Notes: generated by a model not told the origin, from the letters alone. A stretch of DNA of 64,000 bases from Pollenia angustigena (GCA_930367215.1 OV884059.1:8146945-8210944); one strand, 5' to 3'. Shown: positions 44,181-55,960, counted from the stretch's first letter. Made by a program: numbers and translations.

Positions 44181-45864
44181 CACAAATACTAAACTATGTA
44201 TTAACATAGCTGGCAACCCTGTGATCTTAACCAAAAGTGATGCATATGACGAAATATTAAATTTTTATGTTTTGGCTAAAATTGTTAAAATTTTTTAAAG
44301 AAACCCAAAAATGTTGTAAAGCTTTCAAAATAGCTATTGAAAATCGATTTGATAAATGGAATTTAACTAGCGTAAAACGTCACATTTTTAACTGAATACA
44401 TTACAAATCGTGTTTTATACAAAAAAAAAAAAAAAAATCAAAACCAAATCAATTTCACACCAATAAAAATTCCTTTATTAATTTTTTTTTTGTTATTTTT
44501 TCATAATTAAAAAATACATACACATATGTATATATGTAAATCTTATCAATTATGTTTGTAACATTTATTTAATGCTGGTAAACTTATTCATTTTTTTTAT
44601 CGTTTGCTTTGTTTATAAAGCTCCAACCAACTAATCCATCATAAATAACTTCAAAGCACTGGTATTATCGTGATTATTTTCATACTCTACTCGCATACAT
44701 TTACCACGAGAGTGTATTTAAGATGTTTTCTGATGTGTTTTCAGCTTTTCTTTATATTTATTTGTTACATTTTGTATATTTAATACTTAAAATTTTCAAG
44801 TAGATCTCATTATAGTCAACAATGCAAGTAAACATGGCTGTTGCATTCATTTATTTGTTAATGTTAACTTAAGTTTTTTGATATTGTTGTTGCTCTTGTT
44901 TTAATAATATTAACGGTTTATTAACGAAGTTTTGTTATGTCTGTATAAAAATTAAAATAAAAAATATGCATATATGTTTGTACTATACATAAGTACAGTG
45001 CAGTATTTTTAAAAGGAAAATTAAAGAAAATTTATTAATTTTGACTTTAAAACCAAAAAAGCGTTTAATTCTGGTTATAAAATAAAAGAAGCAATCAAAA
45101 ATCTTTAAGTGAATAATTTTAGCTTAAAGCCGGATAATTTGTCCTTTTTTGAATCCTCTGGCAGCTTTAGTGTTAAGAGAGTGGTTAATAATTACACTTC
45201 AAGGGCTGCCAGATGTATAAATATTAGAATGTCGGTTCAGAGCAATATTTACAATTTAAGATAATTTTTTAATAAATTCCATAAGTTTTTACAATTTGAA
45301 ATGAATTCACATATTTTGAGTTTTTGGGAGTCTTTTATTATGTTACATATTAAAACTAAAATCGATTTTATTTTATTTCAAACCAAATTCCTTTGCAATA
45401 AGAACAAAAAAAAAAAAAAAACACATACATTTTAAAGAAACCTCCATAAATTGTTAGCTTGACATAAAAAACAATAAGTATTTACCATTTTATAATGCAT
45501 GCAAAATAAAGCAACAAACAAAGAAATAAATTAATGTTGGAAATTATTTTATGTTTTGTGGAAACCATAAAAAACGGTCAGCAAAAAACTATACAAATTA
45601 ACACCTTCGTAAAAAAACTAATTTTTTCATATTTTGAAGAAAAAAAGTGTTATTGAAAAACTAATTGATTTTTTATTTCAGATTATATTTTACAACTTAA
45701 ATTAAAATTAATTAAAAATTAACAGCTTTTTAAGAAAATTTGTTTATTTAAATTAATAACACAAGGGAACAAATTAAAACTTTTTTGCGCGGTCTGGAAT
45801 TTGATTGAAAATTTTTACTAATTTGAGGTCGTTGATTTCAAATCTTATCTCCATTTTTCTCCAT
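44181..45864. other. No feature recognised
   Basis: AT-rich with homopolymer A runs (44422-44437, 45403-45420). No supported gene. Confidence 0.5.
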
Positions 45865-46006
45865 GTGCCGGTTCACATACGTTAAGTTTGACTCGTCAAG
45901 TCTTGATTTTTAAGAAAAGAGTGAAAAAGAAATGGCATTCTCTTTCCCCTTCTCTCCTAAAAGGTCAAGACTTGACGAGTCAAACTTGACGTGTGTGAAC
46001 CGGCAC
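45865..46006. mobile_element. Foldback MITE, GTGCCGGTTCACAC family, copy 2
   Basis: Inverted arms share GTGCCGGTTCACA and GTTTGACTCGTCAAG. The core TTCTCTTTCCCCTTCTCTCC matches the element at 35464. Flanks CAT and TAT do not form a clear duplication. Confidence 0.85.
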
Positions 46007-46359
46007 TATCAGCTCTACTTTTTGAGATATACCGTTATGTTCAAAATTAAGGCATTTTCACTACATATACGGGAATAACTTGAAAACGGTTGACAATATT
46101 CAGTAAACAAAAAAAATCCGAAATTCGGCAACAGTATTATAACTTTTAAAGTTTTAAGTTTCTAAATTTGCCCTGTAGTTTCAGAGATATGGTTGAATTT
46201 TTTAAGAAAAAAACTAATTTTTTGTTCTTTAAAAATTCATAAAAAATAATAATGCGACAAAAATTACAGTTTTGGTCTAAAAACATTTATCATAATATAA
46301 TTTCGAATGAAATTAGGTTTATTTCATTGTAATTGGTACACAACTTTTGATTTTATTCA
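46007..46359. other. No feature recognised
   Basis: AT-rich. The last 11 bases (46349-46359) form the left target repeat of the next element. Confidence 0.5.
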
Positions 46360-46519
46360 AGGCGAATTCAACTGTGGTGTCGGAACAACAACAATCCAAA
46401 AACAACAGAAACAACATATGTCAACCATTATTAGCAAAACACTAACAATTCAAAACAAATAAGCCCGAACTGTCAAAATCAGATGCCGTTTCGACACCAC
46501 CTGTAGTTAATTCGCCCTG
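46360..46519. mobile_element. MULE-like MITE with 11-bp direct flanks
   Basis: Inverted ends (AGGCGAATTCAACTG and the complement of AGGGCGAATTAACTACAG) enclose 160 bp. GATTTTATTCA is repeated exactly on both sides (46349-46359, 46520-46530). Target duplications of 9-11 bp are characteristic of the Mutator superfamily. Related copy at 56769. Confidence 0.8.
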
Positions 46520-46530
46520 GATTTTATTCA

Positions 46531-47210
46531 TAATTTACTAGAGAACTGAATATCGATTTCCATACAAAAACAACATTTTTAAAATGTGTATGTTGTTTTT
46601 GTATTGTTGTAGTATTTCTGCCACCTTGTTCATAAATACCCCTTGGTGTTAAAAAGGGGAAAAGAGGCTTAAAAAAATGTGAATACCATTATTTGGTGTT
46701 TCATTTTGTTTTCATAATTCTTGTTGATTTTTAAGTGATTTTGGTTCATTTTCAAATAAAAACCGCAAATATTTAATAGAAAATTTTGGATTTATCTAAA
46801 TTTTTACATACTTTTTTAATATATCTTTAACTGTTAAAGTAATTTTTGGGAAAACTAAGTTTTTTACTTTTATAAAAAGAAGAGTTTATTCTACTGAAAT
46901 GCTTTTTTTAAACATAAATCTTTTTTGCATAATTACCCATTATTTTTCGTATTATAAAATTCGCGTAATCAATACATGCACATGCATACTTATTTATGAA
47001 TGTTAGTAGGTGTATGAATGTGACAAGATTCCCTAACGACTTGAATTCCCAAAAAATGTTTAAAATTATGGATTTAAACTAAAAACCACACTATTTCCAT
47101 AAAAATTTAACAAAATAAAAACAAGTTTAATTTTTTTTTTATTTTAATGCAGTTTCGTTTATTTTTCGTTTATATGTGTCTTAATAAATGTTGATCTTAT
47201 TATTGGTTTT
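46531..47210. other. No feature recognised
   Basis: AT-rich spacer. Confidence 0.5.
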
Positions 47211-48097
47211 TTTATACCCTTCACCACAGGTGTAAAAGGGTATATATAAGTTTGTCATAACGTTTGTAATTTCCACAATATTGATTTTAGACCCCATAAA
47301 GTATATATATTCTGGGTCCATATGAGAAGAGAAGTTGATTTAACGATGTCCGTCTGTCCGTCTGTCCGTCTTACGTTTGATATGTGTTTTCCGGATAATC
47401 CAGACATGATAGCGGCTAGGTTGTTTTACATTTATGTCACATATAGTCCACCATTTCTTGCTATTGAAATTCAGCAAGATCGGTCCACAAATGGCTGAGA
47501 TATGATCAAAAAACCACGACTGCCTCTAATTTTTTCCAAAAATCCCTTGTTGTTGTTGTATTTTTATTGCTTTTTTCTGTATATCTGGAGAACGGTAAGA
47601 GCCAAAGTTTCCAAATTGGGTACACACATTTTGGTTGTCAATACACACCACCCTACAAAATGTGGGCGGGATGGGAGAAGTGGGCGTGGTACCTCCCGTA
47701 CAAAAAAAAGTAAAAATTGTATAAAAACCTTAATTTTAGGGCTGTCATATGTCCTATGGATATGACTTATATACCAAAATATCGGAAATTTTTAGTAGAA
47801 CATATTTTATAAAGAACTCGGGAAAATCGGTTCAGATACAAAAAAGTTATGACCAAAATTATTTTTTTTTTTTTTAAATACCAATTTTCGGTAACCATGG
47901 ATCTTCCCGATTCCAAGTTTTATAACACAAATAAATGGTAAATTTCTTGCTCAACACGTCGGTATATAAATCTGTCAAATCGGTTAAAAAATGGCTGAGT
48001 TATAATCAAAATACTGAAATCCCAAAAGTTACTCTTTTTTATAATTAAGTTTGTTTTTTTTATAATTAAGTTTGCTTAAATATATGTACACATATGT

Positions 48098-48138
<41 letters not shown>

Positions 48139-49283
48139 TAAAAGCCAATTTAATGGAAATGTTATTTTTAAGCACGTTGGTATATAAATCTGCCAAATCG
48201 GTTAAAAATGGTTAAGTTATGTGCAAAATACTCCAAAAAAGGACTAAAAACATTAACATTTTTATAAAAACTAAAATTTTACAGCTGTATTATGACCTAT
48301 TCATACGTTTTAAAAATTGTATAAAAACCTAAATTTTAGGGCTGTCATATGTCCTATGGAAATGACTTATATACCAAAATATCGGAAATTTTAAGTAGAA
48401 CAAATTTTATAAAGAACTCGGGAAAACCGGTTTTTTTTAAATACCCATTTTCGGTAGCCATGGATCTTCCCGAGTCCAAGTTTTATAACACAAATAAATG
48501 GTAAATTTCTTGCTAAACACGTCGGTATATAAATCTGTCAAATCGGTTAAAAAATGGCTGAGTTATAATCAAAATACTGAAATCCCAAAAGTTACTCTTT
48601 TTTATAATTAAGTTTGTTTTTTATTTTATAATTAAGTTTGTTTTTTTTATAATTAAGTTTGCTTAAATATATGTACAAATATGTAGGTATATATATATAT
48701 GCCTATAAGCCAATTTAATGGAAATATTATTTTTAAGCACATTGGTATATAAATCTGCCAAATCGGTTAAAAATGGTTAAGTTATGTGCAAAATACTCCA
48801 AAAAAGGACTAAAAACATTAACATTTTTATAAAAACTAAAATTTTAGAGCTGTATTATGACCTATTCATACGTTTTAGATATCAAAATATCGGAAATCTT
48901 TAGAAAAACTCGGAATATCGGTAAAAAAAAAGTAATGTCAAAAATATAGTTTTTTTTTAATACCTATTTTCGTGAACCATAGAACTTCCCGACTACAAGT
49001 TTTATCACCAAAGCAAATGGTAATTTTATACTTTAAGATGTCGGCATGACCAAATACTGAAATTCGATCAAAACTTAACGTGCTATATATTAATTAAACT
49101 TTTAATATATTTAATAGCACGCAATCATGTGCAAATAATTAAATAAAACTAAACGATATATATTTTATAAATATACATGTATATATACATGTATTTAAAT
49201 ATATATATAAACTTCTGTTCTTTCCAAACCATGGTGAAGGGTATATAAGATTCGGCATAGCCGAATATAGCACTCTTACTTGT
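47211..49283 (+). mobile_element. Long DINE-1/HINE-like element (group A) with internal 600-bp duplication
   Basis: Opens TTTATACCCTTCACCACAGG and closes ATGGTGAAGGGTATATAAG, then the perfect hairpin ATTCGGCATAGCCGAAT and CACTCTTACTTGTTTTT. This is the DINE-1/INE-1 terminal arrangement. The core was duplicated in tandem (about 47712-48311 and 48312-48877), giving 2.07 kb. A TA microsatellite (48101-48135) is long in the first copy and short in the second. Blocks such as CCGTCTGTCCGTCTGTCCGTC are typical of the family. Non-coding. Confidence 0.88.
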
Positions 49284-49902
49284 TTTTTTTTTAAATTGTC
49301 ATTTGCCAATACGTACCTACTGACCATTGACAGATTATGCTATTGTGTTGCATTTAATATAATAACAAAATGGTTGATTGTTGTTAAATTGGGCATAAAA
49401 GTTTCTTGTATTATATGCGAGTGTGGGGTGCTTGTTTTCAGCAATGTTTTTGTAAAAAAACATGATATTAGAGGGAGCTTTGTTGGAAAACAAGATCTTT
49501 TTTTTAGTAAAAAAAAAAATATGAAAACAAAACAAAAATGATAAGAAAAATAACTGTTATAAATTAAAAAAAAAAAAAAAAAAATGGGACAATGAGTTTA
49601 ACAGGAAATTTGCAATGAAAAAAAAGAATTCTAAACAAAATAAATACAGTTTTTTAAAACTAAAGCAAAATAATTTTAATATTTCCTAGACATATTAATT
49701 AAGAAGTATGTTTTGAAATTGGGTTCGAATTTTCGAAATGTGCAAAAATATATTGCAAATTTAAATAACTTTGATTTTTGCAAGTAGTTTTTGAGTAGTC
49801 GATTTTGTTTGCCAGCTAAGGGCTAATATAAGTATCAGTGCAAGTTAAACTATCTTTTTAGTTTAAAATGTGTTTAAACCAGCTTATCTTAAAAGAGCAA
49901 AC
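49284..49902. other. No feature recognised
   Basis: AT-rich. A 19-nt A run at 49566-49584. Confidence 0.5.
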
Positions 49903-49906
49903 ATAT

Positions 49907-50451
49907 TGTTACGTTACTTCCTTTCAATAAAGTTTTGGTTTATTTCCTTTATAATAAACCGTTTCGAGTTCTTTACTGCACTTTAAATAAAACTAATAAT
50001 CACAACACTTTAACACTGTTTATAATTTACACAACTTTATTCAGTACTTAGTCAATTTAACAACCGTAATTTATAGCTTTTATTCACAACCAACTATTAT
50101 GTTCTCAGCGTGATACGTTATTGACAAAGTCTGAACTTAGAAAATGATCTCCGCCGCAAGTATTTATACTGTAATTCGGCCGAAAAACATTTTGAAGGTT
50201 CGAAGCTTTACTATTCACCACTATTATGTTTATGGCGGCACTAACGTTTAAATAATTTCACCACTTTACTCACGCTTTTTTAACGGTCATTTCGCGGTCT
50301 CTCTGCACATTGGGATTGAAGGGTACTAAATTGAATTATTAAAATTACCTTTAAATACAAAAAAACTAATAAATACAAGATTAATAATAATTATAACTAA
50401 TGCTTAACCAATAATTACAACTAATTCTTAACTAAAGTTACTTTCGTAACA
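49907..50451 (-). mobile_element. Solo LTR of a Ty3/gypsy-like retrotransposon
   Basis: A 545-bp segment begins TGTTACG and ends CGTAACA, with a 4-bp target duplication ATAT on both sides (49903-49906, 50452-50455). On the reverse strand a TATAAATA box (50161-50168) lies about 280 bp from the LTR start, and an AATAAA signal follows downstream (50036-50041). This gives the orientation. No internal coding region is present, so recombination between two LTRs has removed it. The gypsy assignment rests on the 4-bp duplication and TGTTACG end; it could be another LTR clade. Confidence 0.85.
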
Positions 50452-50455
50452 ATAT

Positions 50456-50700
50456 AAACCATCTCTAAACGCATAAAATTGTTCGTTTAAACTACCAATA
50501 CAGACCGTATGAATTTGACAACAATAATCGTAGTGCTGCCACATTATTATTTTTTTAACTACATACATATCATGTATCGGGCACGGATTAAGTGTTGTTG
50601 AGTTTAAACTATATACATACATATAAAAAAAGTTTAGTTTAACTAAACCCGTGTTTGAACATTCTCTGATTTATTAGTCGTTAAACGCCCAAAGTTGGCA
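50456..50700. other. No feature recognised
   Basis: Short AT-rich spacer between LTR and hAT element. Confidence 0.5.
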
Positions 50701-50708
50701 GTTTAAAC

Positions 50709-51255
50709 CAGTGTTCGAAAATAAACAGTACATTATTTAACGTTCGGCTCACACACCCAGGAACGATATCTATTTTTTTAAGTGATTGTGTAGACATACA
50801 CAACCCTTAATACCGTTCGTTACTATTTTCAAGAAAGAACCGAATATTATATAATGTTCGGTTTTTCGTTAAAAAACAGAACAATTGTAGTGATACTGTA
50901 GACAAACATTATATTTTAATGTTCTATAATGTTTTTTTCGTGTGTGTATTTTGTTTTTGTAAAAAATTTTTGGTTTTTTTACCAGCCATAAGGGACGAAC
51001 ATTAACGAGCCGAGCCGAACCGAACACATTGAAGTTTGTGGATTTGCAAAAAAAAAACCGAACGGAATTAAATGTGCACATGTTTTGTTGAGTTTGATAA
51101 AAACAGTTATATTTTTGTGTTCGAAAGATGACTAACAGGGAAACGTTATTTTTTTTAATGATTTTCTACACAAACACTATTAGCTTTTGTGTTTTCCACA
51201 AATCTACCGAACCGAACATTAAGAAACGATATTTAGTGTTTATTTTCGAACACTG
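50709..51255. mobile_element. hAT MITE with palindromic GTTTAAAC target
   Basis: The 8-bp target duplication GTTTAAAC (50701-50708, 51256-51263) is perfect and fits the hAT preference nTnnnnAn. The TIRs are identical over 19 bp, CAGTGTTCGAAAATAAACA. The interior (547 bp) has repeated GTTCG words (AACGTTCGG, ACCGTTCG, TAATGTTCGG) on both strands, candidate subterminal binding motifs. No transposase. Confidence 0.92.
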
Positions 51256-51263
51256 GTTTAAAC

Positions 51264-51436
51264 TTGAGACAGAACTGTCAAAAGAATAAACATCTGGGAA
51301 AAGAAAATATTACATATTAATGTACACAAGTAAAAACTATTTTAGAAAATTATTAAAATGGACTTTCTCAAGTGCTAGCGAAGATTTTAAAGTATTTGAA
51401 CATTTAAGTACAACAATTATGAGAAAACCAAACTAA
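51264..51436. other. Spacer
   Basis: AT-rich, ends with the TAA target of the next element. Confidence 0.5.
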
Positions 51437-51879
51437 TGCTGGGATCACACGATTGCCGCAAATGCACCAATATGACACAATTTTGTTGATTGACGCACAA
51501 TAATGAAATTGCACCAACCAAATATTCTGAAGTCACACGATTGCCCTGTTTTAAACAAATTTAATTGCCGCTAGTTGGTACAAAGCGAAATGGGTACAAA
51601 AGTTGCCGCAGCACAGTCACACGATTGTTCCTACTTGTGTAGACTGCGAAAACAGCTGCTGTGGTAGCTTTTTTTATTCTAGTTGGTTTGTTCATTAAAA
51701 AAGAGAAAATTTTATCATAAGTATATTTAAACAAATTGTTGTTGAATACTTTTATTTGAAATATTTTAAGAAAAATATAAAAAATACTAGCAAACCCGGC
51801 GAAATCCATTTCGCCACCAGATGGCTTCGTTTTATGTAACATTTCGTTTGGTGATTAAAAGATGAAGAAAAAATTTTTT

Positions 51880-52285
51880 GTTTTTACCGATTTGTACGTC
51901 TCCAATTTGCCAGCGATTTCACTTTGAATCTTAAAATTCAGTTCGTCGACATCAACGTAGCTAATATAGCACGTTCGCTCAACAAATCATGATTTCTGTA
52001 ATTTTGAAAACACCTTTCGGATGAGTTCGGACTTTGATTCGGTGAACCGGCAGAAATTGAAATATCCACCGGGATTTTGACGTTGCCTATGTCCAGCAAT
52101 TGTTTGGAAAATACGTCTCGAAATTGATTGTTTTGCAGCTCGACCTGCATTTTCAGAGTCAATTTGAGCTTCCTAACGTGTTTCCACAAAGCAGACGACT
52201 TCAAACATGCATTTAATTCATCGGCGGGCGTTGATCGTGGTATCACTGGAAGTGTTTGCCAAAAATCACCTGCCAACAAATCACC
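51880..52285 (-). pseudogene. Helitron Pif1-like helicase fragment
   Basis: The reverse strand reads LLAGDFWQTLPVIPRSTPAD, then a CLKSSALW block, KLTLKMQVELQN and QLLDIGN, followed by NYRNHDLLSERAILATL and, after a frameshift near 51960, DELNFKIQSEIAGKLETYKS. This is the C-terminal half of the Helitron Pif1-family helicase that normally follows a Rep/HUH nuclease. The motif usually GDFRQTLPV has Trp for Arg. The Walker A region and Rep domain are absent. It is a relic, not an active gene. Confidence 0.9.
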
Positions 52286-52319
52286 GTACCTCCAAATCGG
52301 CTTTGATTGTTTCGTAGTA

Positions 52320-53075
52320 GGTGTAAAAGTAGGCGTGGTAAATTTTTCTTTCGATGAAAACTTAAAATGGAATAATACGAACATTTGAAAGAAAAATTAG
52401 TCAAATCTATGGAGCCGTTTTCGAATTTTAGGTAAATCGTACAAAGTGGGCGTAAAAGTGGGCGGGACAAAATTTTCTTGCCGTATAAACTTAAGTTGGA
52501 CTATGGCGATCACTTTAAAGAAGAAATCGTCCAAATCGGTCAAGCCATCCTCAAGTTATGTGCTTAATAGAAAAAGTGGGCGTAAAAGTAGGCGTGGTAA
52601 ATTTTTCTTTCGATGGAAACTTAAAATGCATTGATACGAACATTTGAAAGAAAAATTAGTCAAATCGATGGAGCCGTTTTCTGATTTTAGGTAAATCGAA
52701 AAAAGTGGGCGGGGAACAATTTTCTTTCCGTATAAACCTAAGTTGGACCATGGCGATCACTTTAAAGAAAAAATCGTCCAAATCGGTCAAGCCATCCTCA
52801 AGTTATGTGCTTAATAGAAAAAGTGGGCGTAAAAGTAGGCGTGGTAAATTGTTCTTTCGATGGAAACTTAAAATGCATTGATACGAACATTTTAGGTAAA
52901 TCGAAAAAAGTGGGCGTAAAAGTGGGCGGTGAACAATTTTCTTTCCGTATAAACCTAAGTTGGACCATGGCGATCACTTTAAAGAAAAACTCGTCCAAAT
53001 CGGTCAAGCCGTCCTCAAGTTATGTGCTTAATAGAAAAAGTGGGCGTAAAAGTTGGCGGGGAACAATTTTATATG
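52320..53075 (+). repeat. Degenerate tandem repeat inside the Helitron
   Basis: Units of roughly 200-260 bp start with GTGGGCGTAAAAGTGGGCG (about 52446, 52705 with a deletion, 52909, 53040). They carry ATGGCGATCACTTTAAAGAA and CAAATCGGTCAAGCC. The open stretches across them are repeat artefacts. Confidence 0.85.
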
Positions 53076-53208
53076 CTACAAACCTCACGGAGCCCGAGAC
53101 CTTTCCAACAAATGCAAAACCGTGGAAATCGGTTCGTGCGTTATGGAGTTATAGCGTCAGGAAGGAAAACCCGACTTATTTTTATATAATAGATTAAAGG
53201 CAGAATTA

Positions 53209-53580
53209 GTCTTTACTTTCTGTTTCTGTTCCGTGCCGTTCTGTTACGAAATTGTAATAGTTACTTTTTCTGTAGCAACTTATCAGCCATTTATGACAAA
53301 TTTATTAGTTTTGCACCGTCCAATGTTTTATTTCAATCACTTTAATGCAAATAAATTTGAAGAAATTAAATTTTATGAATTCTTAAAATCAAAAAATAGT
53401 TTATTTCAACATAAATACATGTATTTTTTATTATTTATTTTGCTGTCACTTACAATAACTTAACAAGTTTTTGCTTTTAACAAACTGAACCGCAACAGAA
53501 CAGAAAAACTAATCAATTTCATAGGTTTTTGAATAACAAAAACAAATCAGCTGATTCGTAACAGAACAGAAAGTAAAGAC
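53209..53580. mobile_element. PIF/Harbinger-like MITE (TTA target), nested
   Basis: Ends GTCTTTACTTTCTG and its exact complement, with the TTCTGTTACGAA word repeated just inside each end. TTA flanks both sides (53206-53208, 53581-53583). It lies 15 bp from the Helitron within the same host element. Confidence 0.85.
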
Positions 53581-54062
53581 TTAAAGACAAATACCTATCT
53601 GTACAAGAAATATTACTTATTTTTTTTAAAACCTTGAATAAAAATATTCACACTGAATAGCTATGCTTGTGAAGATATGTACATATTTCGTTAATAGCAA
53701 TAATTAAAAAAAAAAATTATAACGCATAATAAATAAATTCATATTTATCTTTATTAATTACAAAAAGAAACACTAAAAAGTAAATTTAATACAAAAATGG
53801 CAAATATTGACGCGAATTGTGTTGTTTGATTACCGCACAAGAACACAATAAATATTGGTGCATTTTTGTTATTTTTATTGACGCGCGGTTGCATAGCAAA
53901 CAGTCACACGATTGCCGCACCAGGGTTGCATTTGATTGGTAAAAGCAAGCACAATATTGTCCTCGATTGGTACATGAGCTATTTGATTGTGACTGCACAC
54001 GATTGGGGTATTAAAAAGTGTGAAAATTGGTGCATTGCGGCAATCGTGTGATCCCAGCTTAA

Positions 54063-54883
54063 CTGCCTATTTCTGATGTGCGATAGAATTAGTTCTTTCG
54101 TACAAATTCATTTAAAACAAAAACAAGATTTTAAGAATTAGAATATATTGAAAATATATTAAAACTTTCTATAGAAAATTCAAAATTGCTTGAAATTATA
54201 ATAGATAATTTAAAATATTTATATTTTTGTTTTAATTTTATTGGAAAAAAGATAATCCTATTTCATTTGATATCTAATCTTTTTTATTTCTTAAAGTTTT
54301 ATTAAATTTTTAATTATAAATTGTAAATTAAATGATATGAATTTAACGATTCAATATCATTTGTTTACTCTCCTACACTATTTTAATATCTCTAAAAATT
54401 TGTTTTGCTTTCAATATTTTTTATTAACTTTTTTTTATACATTTCATTGTTTATATTTTATTTTAATATGTTGTTGTTAAATTTTTTGAATATGTATAAA
54501 CATAATAAGCGAAAAAAGTTATAAAAGATTACTTTGTTAATATTTATTTTTTTTCAAGAAGTTTTTATTGTTTTTGGTTTTAATATTTATTTTATTTGGT
54601 GTTTATATTTCTCAGCTTAAGCTTGTCACACGCAATTACTTGTAAGTTTATATGTATCTGTTTTATTTCTTTTGTTTATTTTAGTTATACATTTTTTTTA
54701 GTTTATATTAATTTATAAACTTTAAAATAATTATAACAGCTTTTCTGTCAGTGTATATGAATATGTTTCATAAACAAAGGAATAATTCAGATTCAGTAAT
54801 TGTGCAAGTGCATTTGTGTATAAGTGATGTCAACAATAAGAAGAGAAAAGCTTGCTTTGTTTCAAAATATCACCTGCCAAGGT
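54063..54883. other. No feature recognised
   Basis: Very AT-rich. Confidence 0.5.
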
Positions 54884-55150
54884 CATATGGAGGGCTCAGA
54901 GCTGAAGCGAACCAAGTCAAAAAAGAAAATTCGAAAATATATTGAGTTTGTGTAAGTAAATTGCCATTAATTACTGGAGCCACTGACTGGGGTTTATTAC
55001 CGTTTTCTTAGGAACGAAACTGTTTTTGATTTACCCCATGACAGAACTGGATTGAGTTAAATTTTGCGGAGATTTTCGCACCAGATTTGAAATACATATA
55101 CTTGATATATTTTATGACTTGGTTCGGTTCAGCTCTGAGCCATCCATATG
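54884..55150. repeat. Inverted-repeat element, CATATGGAGGGCTCAGAGCTG ends
   Basis: Arms of 36 bp (54884-54919, 55115-55150) are inverted copies with few mismatches, sharing GCTCAGAGCTGAA-CGAACC and AAGTCA. A partial relative lies at 10781. Non-coding. Confidence 0.75.
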
Positions 55151-55156
55151 TTATTT

Positions 55157-55590
55157 ACACTTACAGTTCTTAAAGGAGTCGGACAATAAAAGAGAAAATG
55201 TTCAGTTAATTCCTGTGCTACCTCGGCATTGCAACTCCTACAAAGGTCATAGCAAGGGAGCCCCAGCCTCTTAGTTCCCAGCTTCGTGATTCCCAATAGC
55301 CCAATGGCCAGTTAAAACTGCAACTAGGTTTCAGAGTTGAGGTCTGTGAAGCTTTAACGCATTTAAGGTGATCCCTACATGCGCCATCGTGTCAGCCATA
55401 CAGTTGCCATGTATGCACCTGTGTCCAGCAACCCATTTAAGGGTAACCATTGAATGTCTTGCCATCTCTTCCAGGGACGCCTGGAATTCTTGAACGATTC
55501 TCGATGTGATCAGCACATTCCCTAGGGATCTTATGACTGCCTTACTACCGGAAATAATGTGGATATCCTTGTAAGATATCCCATCATTTT
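55157..55590 (-). pseudogene. Non-LTR retrotransposon RNase H remnant (reverse strand)
   Basis: On the reverse strand, IHIISGSKAVIRSLGN and VTLKWVAGHRCIHGNCMAD correspond to the DSQAA and WVPGH-GNE-ADELA blocks of a LINE RNase H domain. After a frame change, AVLTGHWAIG and CYDLCRSCNAEV..ELTEHFLFYCP follow, the CCHC-like tail with two Cys pairs and His. Frameshifts and lost catalytic Asp (DSQ to GSK) make it a relic. It differs in sequence from the remnant at 43495. Confidence 0.85.
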
Positions 55591-55960
55591 GTTTTAAGGT
55601 AAAATAAATCTAATTGAAATATGTTTAAACTATAAAAGAAACTTAGTGAAATAAACTTGAATTTCTTTATCATCCTACAAGCTAATTACAAACTTATATT
55701 CATTGAAATCTGTTAATATCTGCACAAGTAACAAGCTCTACAAAGTTTACATAACCCGAGGTGGTCAACATTGTCACCTAGTATTTTAACAGAATGGTAA
55801 CAAACTCCATTTTCCTTAAATCCTTTGTCCTTCTCTACGACTCATTCATAAATCATTTGCAATCCGACCATTAGTTTAGGAGATTCAGATTTAGTACCTT
55901 TTTTTTGCGATTTAACCCACTGTGCAACGTTGGGAGTAATCTATAGCAGAATTTTATGGT
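55591..55960. other. No feature recognised
   Basis: AT-rich spacer. Confidence 0.5.

Larger units (their letters stand above)
51787..53193 (-). mobile_element. Non-autonomous Helitron with helicase remnant
   Basis: Reverse strand: TCTATTATATAAAAATAAGT directly after A (complement of 53194), then TCGGGTTTTCCTTCCTGACG. The 3' end has the hairpin GGCGAAATGGATTTCGCC, GGGTTTG and CTAG directly before T (complement of 51786). These are the textbook A|TC ... hairpin-CTRR|T ends. The body has degenerate 200-260 bp repeats and a broken Pif1-type helicase segment. Length 1407 bp. Confidence 0.95.
51437..54059. mobile_element. PIF/Harbinger-like element (TAA target) hosting two nested insertions
   Basis: Inverted ends of about 34 bp carry GCTGGGATCACACGATTGCC and are flanked by TAA (51434-51436, 54060-54062). 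The motif TCACACGATTG recurs inside each end (51535, 51621 and, near the right end, 53901, 53992), probably as subterminal sites. Subtracting the nested Helitron (51787-53193) and MITE (53209-53580) leaves about 840 bp with no transposase, so the host element was non-autonomous already. Confidence 0.82.

Noticed and set aside
48101..48135. TA run as a regulatory element
   Set aside because: Simple microsatellite inside a duplicated repeat; length differs between the two copies.
52805..53197. 130-codon forward frame rich in Lys and Ser
   Set aside because: It lies on the Helitron internal repeats and ends at the Helitron terminus; the true coding trace is on the other strand.
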